Shown piece after piece: positions 22,360-34,870 of a stretch of 64,000 nt of DNA. Origin of the DNA: Alligator mississippiensis (taxonomy: Eukaryota; Chordata; Crocodylia; Alligatoridae); contig NC_081831.1 of assembly GCF_030867095.1 (NCBI RefSeq), forward strand, positions 72,818,716 to 72,882,715. Reading direction: 5' to 3'. Positions within the stretch are counted from its first letter, which is position 1, and the number at the start of each line of letters is the position of its first letter. The position numbers were made by a program, and so were the translations under genes. The notes under the pieces are model-generated. The model had not been told where the DNA came from and made no database searches. It saw nothing but the letters and a program-made list of their open reading frames with translations.

Positions 22360-25300
22360 CAAACAAGTTCAACTTTACCAATAGCTGTATTGATCCCACC
22401 CAGTAACTTCTTCACTGTGACCGACTTTTTTGAGGATGAAATAAGAGCCTTGGAATTTTCAGCCGGTAATTGTAAATACGTGAAGATGACCTGCCATGGA
22501 AGGGGTAGCTGCCAGCATAAGGAAACCCAGCACTCCCCACGTCTAAATTCAGCTAGGAAATTCTGGCTGATCACTACATACTTACGACACATTTGACAAA
22601 GAGATAGGGACACTGCAAGAAAAGGCATTTTGGGACATTGATGCATTTCCATTCAAAACCATATTTGTGCAGTATTTGGCCTGATTTTCCTTTGACTAGT
22701 GTTAGGGAAAGCCTTCACAGCTGTGCACTGGAGCATCTAGACTGGCTGTCGCTGATGTTGCGATGATTTCCACTCTAACGTTGGGATGGGGCAGATCTGC
22801 CCACACTCTTGGCTTGCATTGTATCCGTTTCATAATGGCCATAAGCATAAAGGTGGGGTTAGCGGACTCTTGATTTGCAGGCAGCTAGAGGCACTTGGAC
22901 GTGAGCATCCAACTGCACAAAGTACCACCTGCGGAAGTGGCCCAGACCTGCACGCCCTCTTGCGTTTTATTTCTCAAGGATTAGAAAAACGCTATCTCCT
23001 TTATGGGCCAGATTCTGCTCTGGTGACACCTTTGTAAATCTGGAGCAATGTCCCTGGACACTGAGTGTAAACCTATTACCAGCGATAACCTCCTTAGTTT
23101 TAATTTCTGCTCTCTAGAGATTTCTTCCCCCAAACTATCTTAGCAAAAGGTCCATCGTGAAGGGAGTGGTGGGGAGGGAGGAGACCACTGGGTTCTCACT
23201 GGAAGGACGCCTGCCTAGAGCAAAGAGCAGCCCACTCTGCATTCGTGGAGCTTTGTGGTTTACATGGTCACATTTACGGTTAGAAACAAAGCCTGTTTTC
23301 CCTTCGCTCCTCAGCTCAGAACTGAAGTTAAACATTAGGAAAGTCCAGCTACAAGCAGCCCAGCTGGCTGTCACTGAAATCTGTAGCAGTCTCACCATTG
23401 ATGTTCACAGAAGCTTTGCAAAATGACGTTCCTAGTGGTGACAGCATTGTGACAGCTGAAAAACGCCCACCTGCCCTTTCTCCTTGCTGTAGCCTTGCAC
23501 ATTATAAGACATCTTCTGTTTACAAGCAGTACAAACAGGGGGGCCTGGCTTGGCTGGTGGAGTGTCTTTAGCAAAAAGCTGCCTAGTGGCTCTTCCGTTT
23601 TAACTCAACAGCATGCTGTCAGGTGATAGGCGTGAATGCGAAAGGCCAAATTTGATCTCAGAGCAGCTCATTACCAGAATTTCTACCTCCTAGTTCTGGC
23701 CTGAGCTTAAATCCATAACTAAATCTGTATCCAGCGTTAAGGGCTAGATTTTTAGAGACGTATTCATGCGGATGAATGCTTACTCTCACAAACCCTCCCG
23801 CTGAAGCTAATGGATCCGTTCATGTGAGTAAAACCACTGGAAAGAATACGAGTATTTCCGTCAGCTCAGTCATTTGGGCCCGTTTTACCACACGTGTGTC
23901 TCTCTTCTGAGACCTGAATCTTCCCTTGCAAAGAACTGAAGCACTTGTGTTCCTTTGAGCATTATGTAAAAGAACAAACTCGGCGCCATGTCCTGCACTT
24001 TTGGAGAGCTGATGTCACAACCACGGGTTTGCTTGTCCCTCTGTAAAATAGGCACTTTTCTATTTTTTGCAATTTCTTTTTCACTTTTGACTAGTCTGGA
24101 TTGCAATCCCTCACCTTAACTACTGCAAGCCATACCAGGATCTCTCTTCCCCTGTTGCTTTCACCTTCAGTGTTGTCTTTCTCTTCTCTAATGTATGGTA
24201 TGTATATATGTTTTTGTAATCCTTGCCTTGAGCTTCCTTTTGTATTCCATCTCCATATTTGGTTTACTATTAAATGCTATTGTCATAATGGGTCAGCCAA
24301 AGCTCTCCTTCTCGGGTTGGGGAAAGAAGAACAGTGGGGCCTTAATAGGGGAAGAGGCCTTTTGAAAGGCAGTTTCTATGCTATGGGAGGGATTGTGGGG
24401 TTGTCTAGACCTCAGACTGGGAGCACTTTGAGTCTAGGACTGATAGAGGAAAGACGCGAGATTTGATTTGGGGCTGTCAGGCTAGCTGAAGTGCTGTTTC
24501 TTGGCAAAGGAACTGATGTGAGGTAGGCCAGGAAAGAAGCTCGGTGAGCTGCGGCATCGCTGAGAGAGTTGCCCTCTCCCCTTTTAAAAAGATAATTAGC
24601 TGATCAGAAGAATTTGGCTGCCAGAGGAGAGCTTTCCAGCCCAGCATTGCTGAGTCAGATCTCCCCAGCTCTTGGGCACTAACATCCTGTAACCTTGAAG
24701 AGCATGTTGTTTATAAAAACCAAAGAGCAGGCTTCCTCTACAAAATCAAAGCCCATGGGCCTAATATTAGCCTTTAATAACCAGGGTATTTGACAGCTCC
24801 TGCTGTGCTTGCCAGCTGGCCAGCTCCGTGCTGCATGGTGACTTGCAGCCAGGAGGCAACAGAATAGGGAATGCAGGGAGCACCCACGAAGTCCCTCGCC
24901 CATCAAAGACAGGTCTTTCATTTCCATCACTGCGAGATGAGAGAGCATGTTGACTCCTAAGGAAGCACAGATTGGTGTGTACACAGCAGCTGCTTTGTTC
25001 ATTCATTTTGCACTAACTTTTTACTCTGTACAAGGTTACAAATGCTCAGTTGTGTTTTCTGCCACTTGCACCATGCAGCTGGCTCTACCGTTTTGTATTC
25101 TCAGTGGGTTTTTAATATATGACTCAGATTCAACATCATTTGGAAATTTCCTGACAGCCTTGTGCAAGGCACAGTAATGAAATCCTTGCCCCATTATGCA
25201 CAGAACTTAATCTATGTGCACTGATCACTAGGAAAGCCTTACTCAGAGGTACATGTTTGGTGCAGTAGAAGGCTGTAGCCTCTAAGTAGGAACATGATGC

Positions 25301-28039
25301 ACCCCCGACTAGATGCAGTATTTCACAGAGATGCCTGTCTGGCTGCACAGACGGTTCAGCAGCTCTGCCCACGTCCTGGCTCTCTCTCCTGCTCTCAGAG
25401 AGGTTGGGCAAAACACAGCACACAGCTATTGCATGAATATTCCAGATATTGCTCACCTGCCTCCAGTCTTGACAGTAAGGCATCTCCATCTACCCTGCAG
25501 TTTCCAGTGCTCCTTCCACTGTCACTTTTGCATTTGCTTGGGATACTGCTTAACCAGGTCCTTTCTCCTGTGGAAGTGCCCATGAAAAGGCTTTGGAAGC
25601 CAGGAAGCAGAGAGGAAACCAGGTCTCCTGGACTGGGAGCAAGATCCTCACCTCTATCACAGTCCTTAGAGCACAAGTTCAATTTGTCATTGCGAAAAGC
25701 AGGTAACAGTTTCTAAAGTTCCTGTGTGTTTTCCCAGACCAAGCCACATGCAAGCAGGTGGACAGTGATGAAGAGGGCCTTGCATCACCATGGACAAATA
25801 ACTCATGTTCATGAAAGCTTGGTCCTGTAGGGCAAAGAATAGGCATGTGGTCCTGCCAGTACAACTCAGGAATGCCACCTGTGCAAAGCCAACAGCAGCC
25901 TCTTGTGCATTGGTAGGCTCTGTGACTTGGCTGAGTGTGGACAGGACCTTTTTGTTATCACCACACTTCTCCATAGCAGCCCAGACAGCACCAAGCAGGT
26001 TAGGTACATACTGGGAGCAGCTGAGAGGCTTCTCCTAGTCAGGGCCAAGCCCAAAAACAACTGCTTACCAAGGAAAGCCCTTGGAAAAGGGAGATCTGTT
26101 TCAGCGTTCCCTTAGGTGGTTGTGTTGTCCCACCACAGAATTCACTGTGCAGCGCCCTGTTCCCACCAATGATGATCAGGGCTGCAGCACCGTCTTGCAG
26201 GGCTTGTGAGAATGGCAGGGACTCCGCAAAATAGTGATGGATGCAACAAGAGGAATCGTGGGACTTCTCCACTTTGATCCCGAGCTCCCACAGTGCTTAG
26301 GAAGGGAAAGCCCAGAATGAATAGAGCCCAGCAGCAGGGCATCTCGATCTTGCCATGGGCTGTCTGCCCAGAAGGCATCGTAGCGCTGTGTGGATGCAGC
26401 GATCTTACAGGGGAGCTGCTCAACCAGGTGTGCATGCACTGCTGTGCAACAGCAATTCCAGATCACTTCATGGAGGTAAGTGAGCCCTGCAGCAAACTTC
26501 AAGTGTGGTTATGGCCTTGACTTTGTGGGCAGCTGTCCAAGGTGTGATGTCCAAAGCTGCATGTGATGAGCTGCGCAAGGCAATTGTAAGTGAGATGAAT
26601 GGGACTCTGGCATCCTGAGATTGGTTCTCTCAGGTATAGATTTAGTCACGGTGAGAAATGTTGGTGTTCTGCAAATCCACCCACTCCTGCACTTGGTCGG
26701 TTAAACCCATAGATACTCTGTAGATATAAATATGCTTTGGCTGATGGGCACAAACCAAGACCTCACCACCCATTCTGATCCCTCCCACCAAATGCCCTGA
26801 AGTGTGAACTTGTCAAAAACTGAAAAATTAGATTTGAAGCCTTTCAAGGGTTTTGGTTTTGAAAGGTTTGATGTTGACCCATACTGGGGTCATTTTTCCC
26901 ACATTTAAAATGTGCTGGAAGTTGCCTTTTTTACATTCTTCTTGAGAATATTTTTAACCAAAAATTTAAAAAAAATGGAGGAAAAAGTAGCTTTCTGTGA
27001 AAAAGGAAATATTTGGATGGTTTTAAAACAAATGGTGAGGAAAAATGTTTGAAAAAAGCTGGCTTGAAAAATTGCAGCCAGTCTGCCCAAAATGAGCCAG
27101 TTAGCTTTCAGCAAGCATGTGTACAAATACCCAGGTGAGTGTTTGGCTATTACCCATCCTATATAGGATTTTGGGGTTGTTTTAAAAACCCATGATATTG
27201 AAACACTCCTTAATTGGAAGTTAATTTTTCTTTGCCTTCTGGATTTTTGAGGCTCACTTTTTCTAACGTGCGATCAAGAAGGCTGGAAAGTTACCGAAAA
27301 AAAATGACATGAGTGTCTCATGGAACCACGTGATTCTAGACGCTGGGGCTCGAGGAAAAACACCAAAAAGCACAGGCTTTGTCATGAAATCGTGAAGGTT
27401 GGTGCCACCAGTGAGTGTTTTTGCAGTCATGTTGATTTATCTTTGATTTTCTATTTTCTAAGCCCAGAATAATCCTGAGTGGTTTGAATGCGCTCTCAGT
27501 TCAAATAATATTAGTAATTAAGCATAATGGTAATTTGCTATTTAAAAAAAACTATTCTTATTCTAGAAAAAAATGAGTTCCCTAGCAGTGCAGAAGTCAT
27601 GGCACAATGAAGAGGGCAGGCAAAGCTATGGACTCCTGCCACTTGGGGGTTTTTACTGAAGGAACCAGTGACTTGTCATTGAAGTTCTGTGTATACTGGA
27701 CGGGCAGCTGGTTGTGGGGTGATAACTATGCTGCTCAGTGACAGTAGAGGGTGCTAGTACCTTCGCCATAGAGCAGGGAAGAGTTGCAAAGAGCCTGAAC
27801 AGCAGTTCTGTTTAGAAACTTGTTGCATTTAAACTGCTAGATTGAGGAGGCTTCTGCTAGCATGAAGGAAAAGCAGATGCTGCACGGGGGACACTTCTGT
27901 GGATGACTAACTGTTTGTCTAGGAGGCTTCACCTACAGTATGGGGAAATGGTGCACTTAGTGCTCGCTGCAGCCCTGGGCAGCCCAGGGGTGTTTTGCTG
28001 CTTGCTGAGAGTCTGGGGTCCAATTAACTTGAAGGTGAA
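22360..28039. other. intergenic: KIAA1210 3' flank and old repeats
   Basis: The first part is probably the KIAA1210 3' UTR. Worn palindromic-repeat fragments occur at about 23005-23080 (GGGCCAGATTCTGCTCTGG, TGTAAATCTGGAGCAATG) and 23745-23880. A possible ATTAAA signal lies near 24270. 25590-25680 holds a MIR/L2-like end. The AT-rich repeat at about 26800-27110 resembles that at 14275-14700. No gene. Confidence 0.4.
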
Positions 28040-28279
28040 GATAGGGAAAGATAGGCTGAGTAAGGAGATCTCAAGAAGGGTTTCTACAAGTATGTCTCTT
28101 CAACACAAGGAAGATCAGGGAAAGTGTGGGTCTTTTAGTAAACGGGGGAGGCAACCTAGCGACAGAGGGTGCAGAAAAGACTGAAGTACTCGATGCCTCT
28201 TTTACCTTAGTCTTCACGGGCAAAGTAAGTTCCTAGGCTACTCAAGCTGGCAGCACAGATTTTGGAAGAGGTGTGCATC
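28040..28279 (+). mobile_element. CR1 LINE, left part (RT/ORF2), interrupted by a solo LTR
   Basis: Translates in pieces to the CR1 ORF2 segment G-G-N-L-A-T-E-G-A-E-K-T-E-V-L-D and A-S-F-T-L-V-F-T-G-K, typical of the region before the reverse transcriptase fingers. Frame breaks occur. It stops at GCATC, and the sequence picks up again at GCATC at 29302. The left boundary is approximate. Confidence 0.7.
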
Positions 28280-29301
28280 TGTAACAGCGCAGGGTGCTTT
28301 GTTACCTGCCGGGGCCTGGGTGGCAGCAGCTCACAGCTGGCTGCAATGCCAATTAGGCAGGGCTGCCTGATTGGGAGCTGGGCCCAGCTGTGCTCTGTAA
28401 GAGTTGAGCCCTGAACTGCAAAGGGAGAAGCAGTTTGCTGCTACAGACAAAGGATCAACACTCAGCTGATCTGCTGCTCATGAAACATCCTTGGAGGTAA
28501 GGGCTGGGGCTATGGGAAGGAGGAGGCCTCGTGGTCCTGGGCATGACAGAAAGCTGTACCCGGCGAGGGATAGGTGGCCTGGTGGGATTGTCTGTGGCCC
28601 CTAGAAATGCCAGGCCAGTTACTGCACTGGTGAAAGGTGCCTCCTAACCCCAGCCCCACATCCCTGGTGGGTGAGATGGAGCAGAGGGAGCCCAGATGCA
28701 CTGAGAGTACTGAAGAGGGCCCAGGCTGGTGGAGGGATCTGTGGCAGCATCCAGACTGCGGTGGAGGTCTGAGGCTGCATATAGGAACCAGCATGAAGCT
28801 CCAGGGGAGTGGGGCTCTGAGCTTTGGAGACCTATTAAGGAAGCTTCTGGGGCCAGGGATAAGGGGATAGCCCAGGGAGGGCTTGGGGACAGGGCTTGTA
28901 GCCCTGATCCTGAGAGTGGGGTTGGAGCCCTGAGAGTGTGTGCGGGCTTGGAGCCCAGTGTGTTGCACCCGGGGCCCAGTGTATGCGTGTAAAGAGAGAG
29001 CCCAGGCTGAGGGCACTGGGACTGCGAGCTTTGGTAGGGAGTAAGAGTCTCACGTGAGACTTGGGAGCTCGGGTCCCAGTGCTAGCTAGCTGGAGGAAAC
29101 ATCTGCAAGGCATGGGATACAATAAGGGGAGACTGGAGTCATATACATAGGCCCTTGTCATCAGGGCAGATAAATGAGCAGCCCCCGCCTGGGTAAAATC
29201 ATGTAAGTATATAACAGCAAGGCAAGGTAAGCGGGCGGCTGGCGCTAAGACAAGTGGATGGGTCTACATTTAGACTGGCCCCGGGACGTTCCCTTCTTAC
29301 A
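28280..29301. mobile_element. solo LTR inserted in the CR1
   Basis: Begins TGTAACAG and ends CTTACA (TG...CA, with TGTAA/TTACA inverted ends). It is flanked by the exact 5 bp repeat GCATC at 28275-28279 and 29302-29306. The 1022 bp interrupt a CR1 that reads on after it. No gag, pol or env frames and no second LTR are seen, so it is a solo LTR from recombination. A TATATAAC box lies near 29210. The 5 bp duplication fits ERV3/class III-like, Ty3 or Copia-type integrases. Orientation not settled. Confidence 0.75.
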
Positions 29302-30898
29302 GCATCCAATAGTACTGAGAGAACAGGTTAGGGACTATTTAGAAAAGCTGGATGTGTACAAGTCTATGGGGCCAAATGGGATGTACCCAAGGGTGCTGAG
29401 GGAGTTGGATAATGGGATTTCAAAGCCACTGGCTGTCATCTTTGAAAACTTATGGTGATATGGAGAGGTTGCAGACAATTGGAAAGGGGCAAATATAGTG
29501 CCCATTTTAAGAAAGGGAAGAAGAAGAATCCAGGGAAGTACAGACTGGTCAGCCTTACCTTAGTTCCTGGAAAAATCATGGAACAAATCCTTAAGGTATC
29601 CATCTTTAAGCAGTTGAAGGAGAAGAAGGTGATTAAGAACAGTCAACATGGATTTGCCAAGGGCATATCATACCTGACCAACCTGATTGTCAGTCATCTT
29701 GTCGTAAAAGGCAGTGTGGATGCAGGAAGAGCAGTGGATATAATATCTACCTTGACTTTAGCAAGGCTTTGATATGGGCTCCCACAACATTCTCACAAGC
29801 AAGCTAAAAAAGTATGGGTTGGATGAATGGACTGTAAGGTGGATACAAAACTGGCTGGATCATCAGGCTCAGAGAGTAGTAGTCAATGGCTCGATGTCTA
29901 GTTGGCAGCCAGTATCAAGTGGAGTGTCCCAGGGAGACAGTCCTGGGGCTGGCTAGTTCAATATCTTTATCACTGACCTGGAAGATGGGATGGAGTGCAC
30001 TCTCAGCAGGTTTGCAGATGGCACGAAGCTGGGGGAGAGTAGTAAATATACTGGAGGCTAGGGCTAGGATTCAGAGAGACCTTGACAAATTTGAGGATTG
30101 GACCAAAAGAAATCTCATGAGGTTCAATAAGGATAAGTGCAAAGTCCTGCACTTGGGACACAACAATCCCATGCACCGGTACAGGCTGAGGGCTGACTGG
30201 CTGGGCAGCAGCTCTGCAGAAAAGGACCTGGGGGTTACAGTGGACAATAAGCTGAACATGAGCCAGCAGCGTGCTTTTGTTGTGAAGAAGGCTAATGGCA
30301 TACTGGGTGGCATTAGTAGGAGCATTGCCAGCAAATCGTGGGAAATGCTTATTCCCTTCTATTCAGCACTGGTGAGGCCACATTTGGAGTACCGTGTCCA
30401 GTTTTGGGCTTCCAACTACAGAAGGGATGTTGACAAATTGGAGGGAGTCCAGCGGAGGGCAACAAAAATAGTTCAGGGGGCTAGGGGACATGACTTCTGA
30501 GGAGAGGATGAGGGGACTGGGCGTATTTAGTCTAGAGAGGAAAGGACTGAGCGGGGATTTGATAGCAGCCTTCAACTACCTGAAGGGTGGCTCCAAAGAG
30601 GATGGGGCTGGACTGGTCTCAGCGGTGGCAGGTGACAGAACAAGGAGCAATGGGCTCAAGTTGCAGCAAAGGAAGTTGAGGTTAGATATTAGGAAAAACT
30701 TTCTCACTAGGAGGGTAGTAAAGCACTGGAACAGGTAAGCCAGAGAGGTTGTGGAATCTCCATCCCTGGAGGTTTTTAAGACCTGGCTAGACAAAGCCTT
30801 GGCTGGGATGATCTAGGTGGGGATGGTGCTGCTCTGAGTAGCAGGCTGGACTAGATGTGACCTCCTGAGTTCCCTTCCAACCCTCATTTTCTATGATC
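29302..30898 (+). mobile_element. CR1 LINE, right part: reverse transcriptase to 3' end
   Basis: Broken frames give the CR1 RT in order: [60 protein letters not shown] and H-L-E-Y-R-V-Q-F-W. It ends with the CR1 3' tail CTAGATGTGACCTCCTGAG, TTCCCTTCCAACCC and TTCTATGATCT. Several stops and frameshifts, and the RT FADD box is FADG: dead. Confidence 0.9.
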
Positions 30899-31555
30899 TC
30901 CCCTGACATGGGACAGTACAGAGGAGATATTTTGATGGTGGGTACATATGCAAAGGCCATTTTCCAAGTTGTTTTCTGATGTCACACACTTCCCTCCACC
31001 TGGCAGTTGTGATCAGCTCCATGTGACTCCTGTCTCTGCCAGATAGGTAATCTAGTGATGCTTCTTAACACAGCAATAAGAGGGACAGATGGTAGGTCTG
31101 GGTGCGTCCAGTACTAGCATGGTGGTGCTGAGCACAGCAATGAACTGTGAAGATTTCAAATGACCCGAGTGGAGGGTTTGGCTGATATTGCTTGTACAGA
31201 GATGCACATGTGGAAGGGAGGCAGCTCAGAAATAGGAAACTAAGCTCCTGCCTACACGTGGTAGCACGACCCTGAGGAAAAACCAAGAGAGAGCGGGTGG
31301 ATGGGGGCAACGGAGGAAAGGAGTTTGGTGCATGAGTAGGGAAGCTTTTTGTGGTGTGTTAATTCCTCCTGGGCTCAAGAAAGCAGGATTTTGTACATTC
31401 CTCTGAATACACAAAGTTGCATCAAAGACACCTGAGTTCATCATCAATGTTTTTCCCTAGGAAAAATCTGTAAAACCTTGTGGTTTTGCTAGCCATTTGG
31501 CTCTAGAGGGTTAATACTACATTAACAGCCCAGGCTAGCCATAAGGAAAACTTAT
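30899..31555. other. intergenic, nothing recognised
   Basis: No gene or named repeat; lies between two CR1 blocks. Confidence 0.4.
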
Positions 31556-31638
31556 GCAACTAAATTGCAGCAGAGGAAACTTTAAATTGGAGATTAGGAG
31601 GAACTTTCTGACTATGAGGGTGGTTGCGTAGTGGTCTC
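31556..31638 (+). mobile_element. short CR1 fragment, inverted against the next
   Basis: Reads L-Q-Q-R-K-L-like coding of the CR1 3' ORF2 end (TTGCAGCAGAGGAAACT, GGAGATTAGGAGGAACTTTC, GAGGGTGGTTGCGTAG). It repeats in opposite orientation the edge of the adjoining minus-strand CR1. Confidence 0.65.
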
Positions 31639-32460
31639 CAACCTAAATTTCCTCTGCTGAAGCTTGAGGCCATTGTTCCTAGTCCTGTCCCTTGTAGTCA
31701 CAGCTAAAAGCCCATCTCCATCCTCTCTGTAATCACCCTTCAGTTATTTGAAGACTCTTATTAGATCCCCACCCCACTCAAATCTTCTGTTTTCCAGAGT
31801 AAATAATCCTAGCTCTTTCAGCCTTTTGTCATAGGTCTCGTCTCCCAGGCCTCTAATCCCTTTTGTGCAATCTGTCCACAACCTTGTTGCAGTGGGAATC
31901 CCAAAACTGAATGCAACACTGCAGGTGAGGCCTCACCAGTGTTGAACAGAGCAGAAGAACCACTTTCCTTGGTTTGCAAGTGACACTCCTGCTAATGCCT
32001 CCCAGGATACTGTTGGCATTTTTTTGCAACAAGAGCACACTGTTGGTTCATGCTCAGTTCATGGTCTACTGTAGCCCCAGGTTCTTCTCTGCAGTCCTGC
32101 AGCCTAGGCAGACGTTCCCCAGTTGTGCATGGAGTTAATTTGTCCCAACTGTAAGACTTTGCACTTTTCTTTGTTGAATCTCATCTGACTGCAGATAATT
32201 TCTCCAGTCTATCTAGGTAATTCTGGTGTAATCTGCAAATTTTCTAAGAATGTGCTGAATCCCATTTTCCAAATCATTAATGAAGATATTAAACAATACC
32301 AGACCCAGGACCAACCCCTGGGGAATTTCATTTGATACCTCTTCCCAACTAGATATTGAGCCATTGAAGGCTACTCAGCCAACCAGTTATGTATCTACCT
32401 TACACTATTTTCATCTAGTCTGTATTTCCTTATGATCTTATCTTACTTAACACTTCTGGA
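31639..32460 (-). mobile_element. CR1 LINE fragment, old
   Basis: Reverse complement of the CR1 ORF2 3' half: AGGCCTCACCAGTGTTG, TTGCACTTTTCTTTGTTGAA, AATCATTAATGAAGATATTA and CCTGGGGAATTTCATTTGA are the antisense of conserved CR1 RT segments. A short frame near 31853-32038 still reads N-S-I-L-G-G-I-S-R-S and R-P-H-L-Q-C. More diverged than the other CR1 copies. Confidence 0.8.
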
Positions 32461-33485
32461 TCATTGCAATGAGGCAGGCTCCCTGTTTGCAAGGCCTTTG
32501 TATTCAGCTCTGAGCAAAATCCATGACTTGCCAGGGGAGTTGGCAGCAGCACAACCCTTTAAATAGAGCAGTTTGGTGATACAGGTGTTAAAAATCAATT
32601 CCCAAGAGGTGAACAAGGCCAAAGTTTAGCAGCTTCTTTCAGCTGGAGGTACAGATGATTGACTAATAAAATGGTGTGATGCCACTATTATGGCTATTGT
32701 GTTAAGAGTAGCTGTTTTAAAAATGGCTTATTTTTAAGCAATTTTATTTTGGATTCCAAGGAAGAGCTGGGGGAAGCACAGATTATGAAGATAAATGATG
32801 TAAGCCATCACCCCAAGTCATCAGCTACTTTATACCAACAGCAGCTTGAACTGTCAGTGGGTATGCAAGTCAATAAATTGATCTGTAAATTTACAAGTGA
32901 GCCATGAGAGGCACAAGCTGTCACTACACAGAGCTTGTTAAAGTATCAAGTCACTGAACAAGTAAAGTCCATTTCCAAGCCAGCAGATCAGGTGAAGGGG
33001 TGGGCCCTGCCACCCTTCCTGATTGATTTTTTTTTTTTTTTTTTTTTTTTTTCCCTAGGTGAGCCTAATTTCTTGCAAGATGAACCGAGGGCACATTTAA
33101 CAAACTCTCCATTTTAAATTGGCTGGGATGCCACATCCCGCTGTCACACTGGGAGTAGGTTGCTCTGTTGGTTGTATCCTGAATGGTAGGAACTTCAAAG
33201 GAGGGAGGCAAAGGTGTTTTTAGCCACTGTTATCCTCTACTGAAAACTGGTCCTGTCTACACTAGAGCCTAGGATGTAGTGCACTGGTGTTAACAAATAG
33301 CAGAGAAACAAACTGGGGTAAAACTGCTGGGGCAAATTACATGGACAAGCTATTGCCTGCTCCTCTGCCACTAGTGACAAAGGCTGTAATAGCTGTCCAG
33401 GGTGCCAAGACGTGTCCGTATGTACGTGATGCTGTAATTGATATCAGTATCTGAACGGATGTGAATTACACCGGGGTAGGTGATT
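32461..33485. other. intergenic with long T tract
   Basis: Nothing recognised apart from 26 T residues at 33027-33052 followed by CCCTAG. Confidence 0.4.
33027..33052. repeat. poly(T) tract, 26 bases
   Basis: Uninterrupted T26. It may be the tail of a retroposed sequence on the minus strand, but no body is recognised. Confidence 0.9.
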
Positions 33486-33489
33486 GTGT

Positions 33490-33605
33490 GTCCAGGGCCG
33501 GAGGCACAGAGAGACCAAGTGACTTGCCCCAGGCCACACAACATGTCGATGTAAGAGCCCAGACACCCTGTGCCTTAACCCACCAGCCCAACCTGCTCAC
33601 TGTCC
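33490..33605 (-). repeat. MIR/L2-like SINE fragment
   Basis: GAGGCACAGAGAGACCAAGT, GACTTGCCCCAGGCCACAC and the following CCAGACACCCTGTGCCTTAA are the antisense of the MIR/L2 core. Confidence 0.6.
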
Positions 33606-34744
33606 GCTGAAGTTTACACACCTAATTGAGCTCATCTGCACTTGGACCTTTCCTCTTATCCTTTTTTAGTCCTTAACTGAATTCGGATGTGTTCCTCCAA
33701 GGCATCTTTCCAAAATAGAAGAGTGAGTCTGATTGGTTAAATTTAGAAACTTTCCACAGCCCTCTGGAGCGCTTTTACGCAGCATGTAGGTAGCTCTTTC
33801 CGAATGACAAAACAAGCACAGCATAGCAACAGCCGCAACCTGTGGGAAAGGCTCAAAGTCATGGGGTTGTTTGTTTCCATAGTATTTTTAATTGTTTACA
33901 GCAAGAGCTTGCTCTGCTTCCATGAGCAGTACGGCTCCACTTGGCCGGTTAGAAGTTCACTGCTTGGCATGCAGTCCGTGGAGCCGTTCCTGCTGCTCCG
34001 CATACATGCTCCCTCACCGCTGATGTGAACAGACTGAACATCTGTGCCAAGCTGCGGTACAGGCAGTCGGAAGCAATGGAAAGGTGGATGTGCTCCAATG
34101 GGTCAGCATTTTGCAGGTCGGACTTGGCAGGCTAAAACCGCTTTGCTGAACTTCAGCTGCAAAGCTATCTGGTTTTACTGGTGGAGAGGAGTAAATAAAG
34201 TTCTCATCTCTAAGCTGGATATAGAAACTGGGACACTTCCACGCTGCACTTAATCTATTTTAAAAACATCAGAGTGTTTCTTCATTTAAGTCACAAACCT
34301 AACTCCTAATAAAAGAGACAATAAAAAAAAAAAAAAAAAGCAGTGGTATATTAAGTAAAACTCACTATTGATACCAAGTAGGAGTTCTTAATGAAGATGA
34401 ACTGCACAGTCCATACCCATATTAAAGGAAGTCACAGGTGCCTCTTGGGGGTAGAGCATTTGTGTGTGCATAGTTTAATGTGTAAACACCTGTTCTTTCA
34501 TAACCACCTAAGAATAAACGTGACTTGTATAGCACTATCTGTATGCCCTTCATCAAACAGGAACTTCGGATGGAAGGCATGCTCATCAGCACGGTAGAAT
34601 CATACAATGGAAAGTTGTGGATTATACAACTCGAATGCCAAAGGAACTAAAAGCACCATATATTGTTTTCCTATTTTGGCTGTGTAGTATCTCCTATCTC
34701 CTTAGTAAACCTACCTTTAAGCCCAACTCAGACCTTTAGCTACC
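33606..34744. other. intergenic, nothing recognised
   Basis: Includes an A-rich run at 34322-34339. No gene. Confidence 0.4.
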
Positions 34745-34870
34745 CCTTCTCCCCATTTTGAAGTGTGGGGATGCTGATACACAAGACATTCCAGGTGCTT
34801 TAACTAGAGCGGCTCTGAGAGCCCACTCCCAGAGCACATGTAAAAGTGCCCTAGGGTCAGACCTGCTCTG
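34745..34870. repeat. fragment related to the hairpin element at 52.8 kb
   Basis: CCATTTTGAAGTGTGGGGAT and GCTGATACACAAGACATTC are nearly identical to CCATTTTGAAGCGCATGGAT and GCTGATACACAAAATGCGG at 52902-52940. This shows a dispersed family in this genome, probably a MITE. Confidence 0.55.

Noticed and set aside
24101..24466. 121-residue + strand open frame downstream of KIAA1210
   Set aside because: No family similarity or splice context; probably chance in intergenic DNA.
28510..29016. 168-residue minus-strand open frame
   Set aside because: Inside the solo LTR; Ser/Pro/His-rich by composition, no retroviral or other domain.
32935..33117. T26-CCCTAG as a splice acceptor of a hidden exon
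   Set aside because: The tract looks ideal, but the following frame is short, shows no family similarity and no partner exon is seen.
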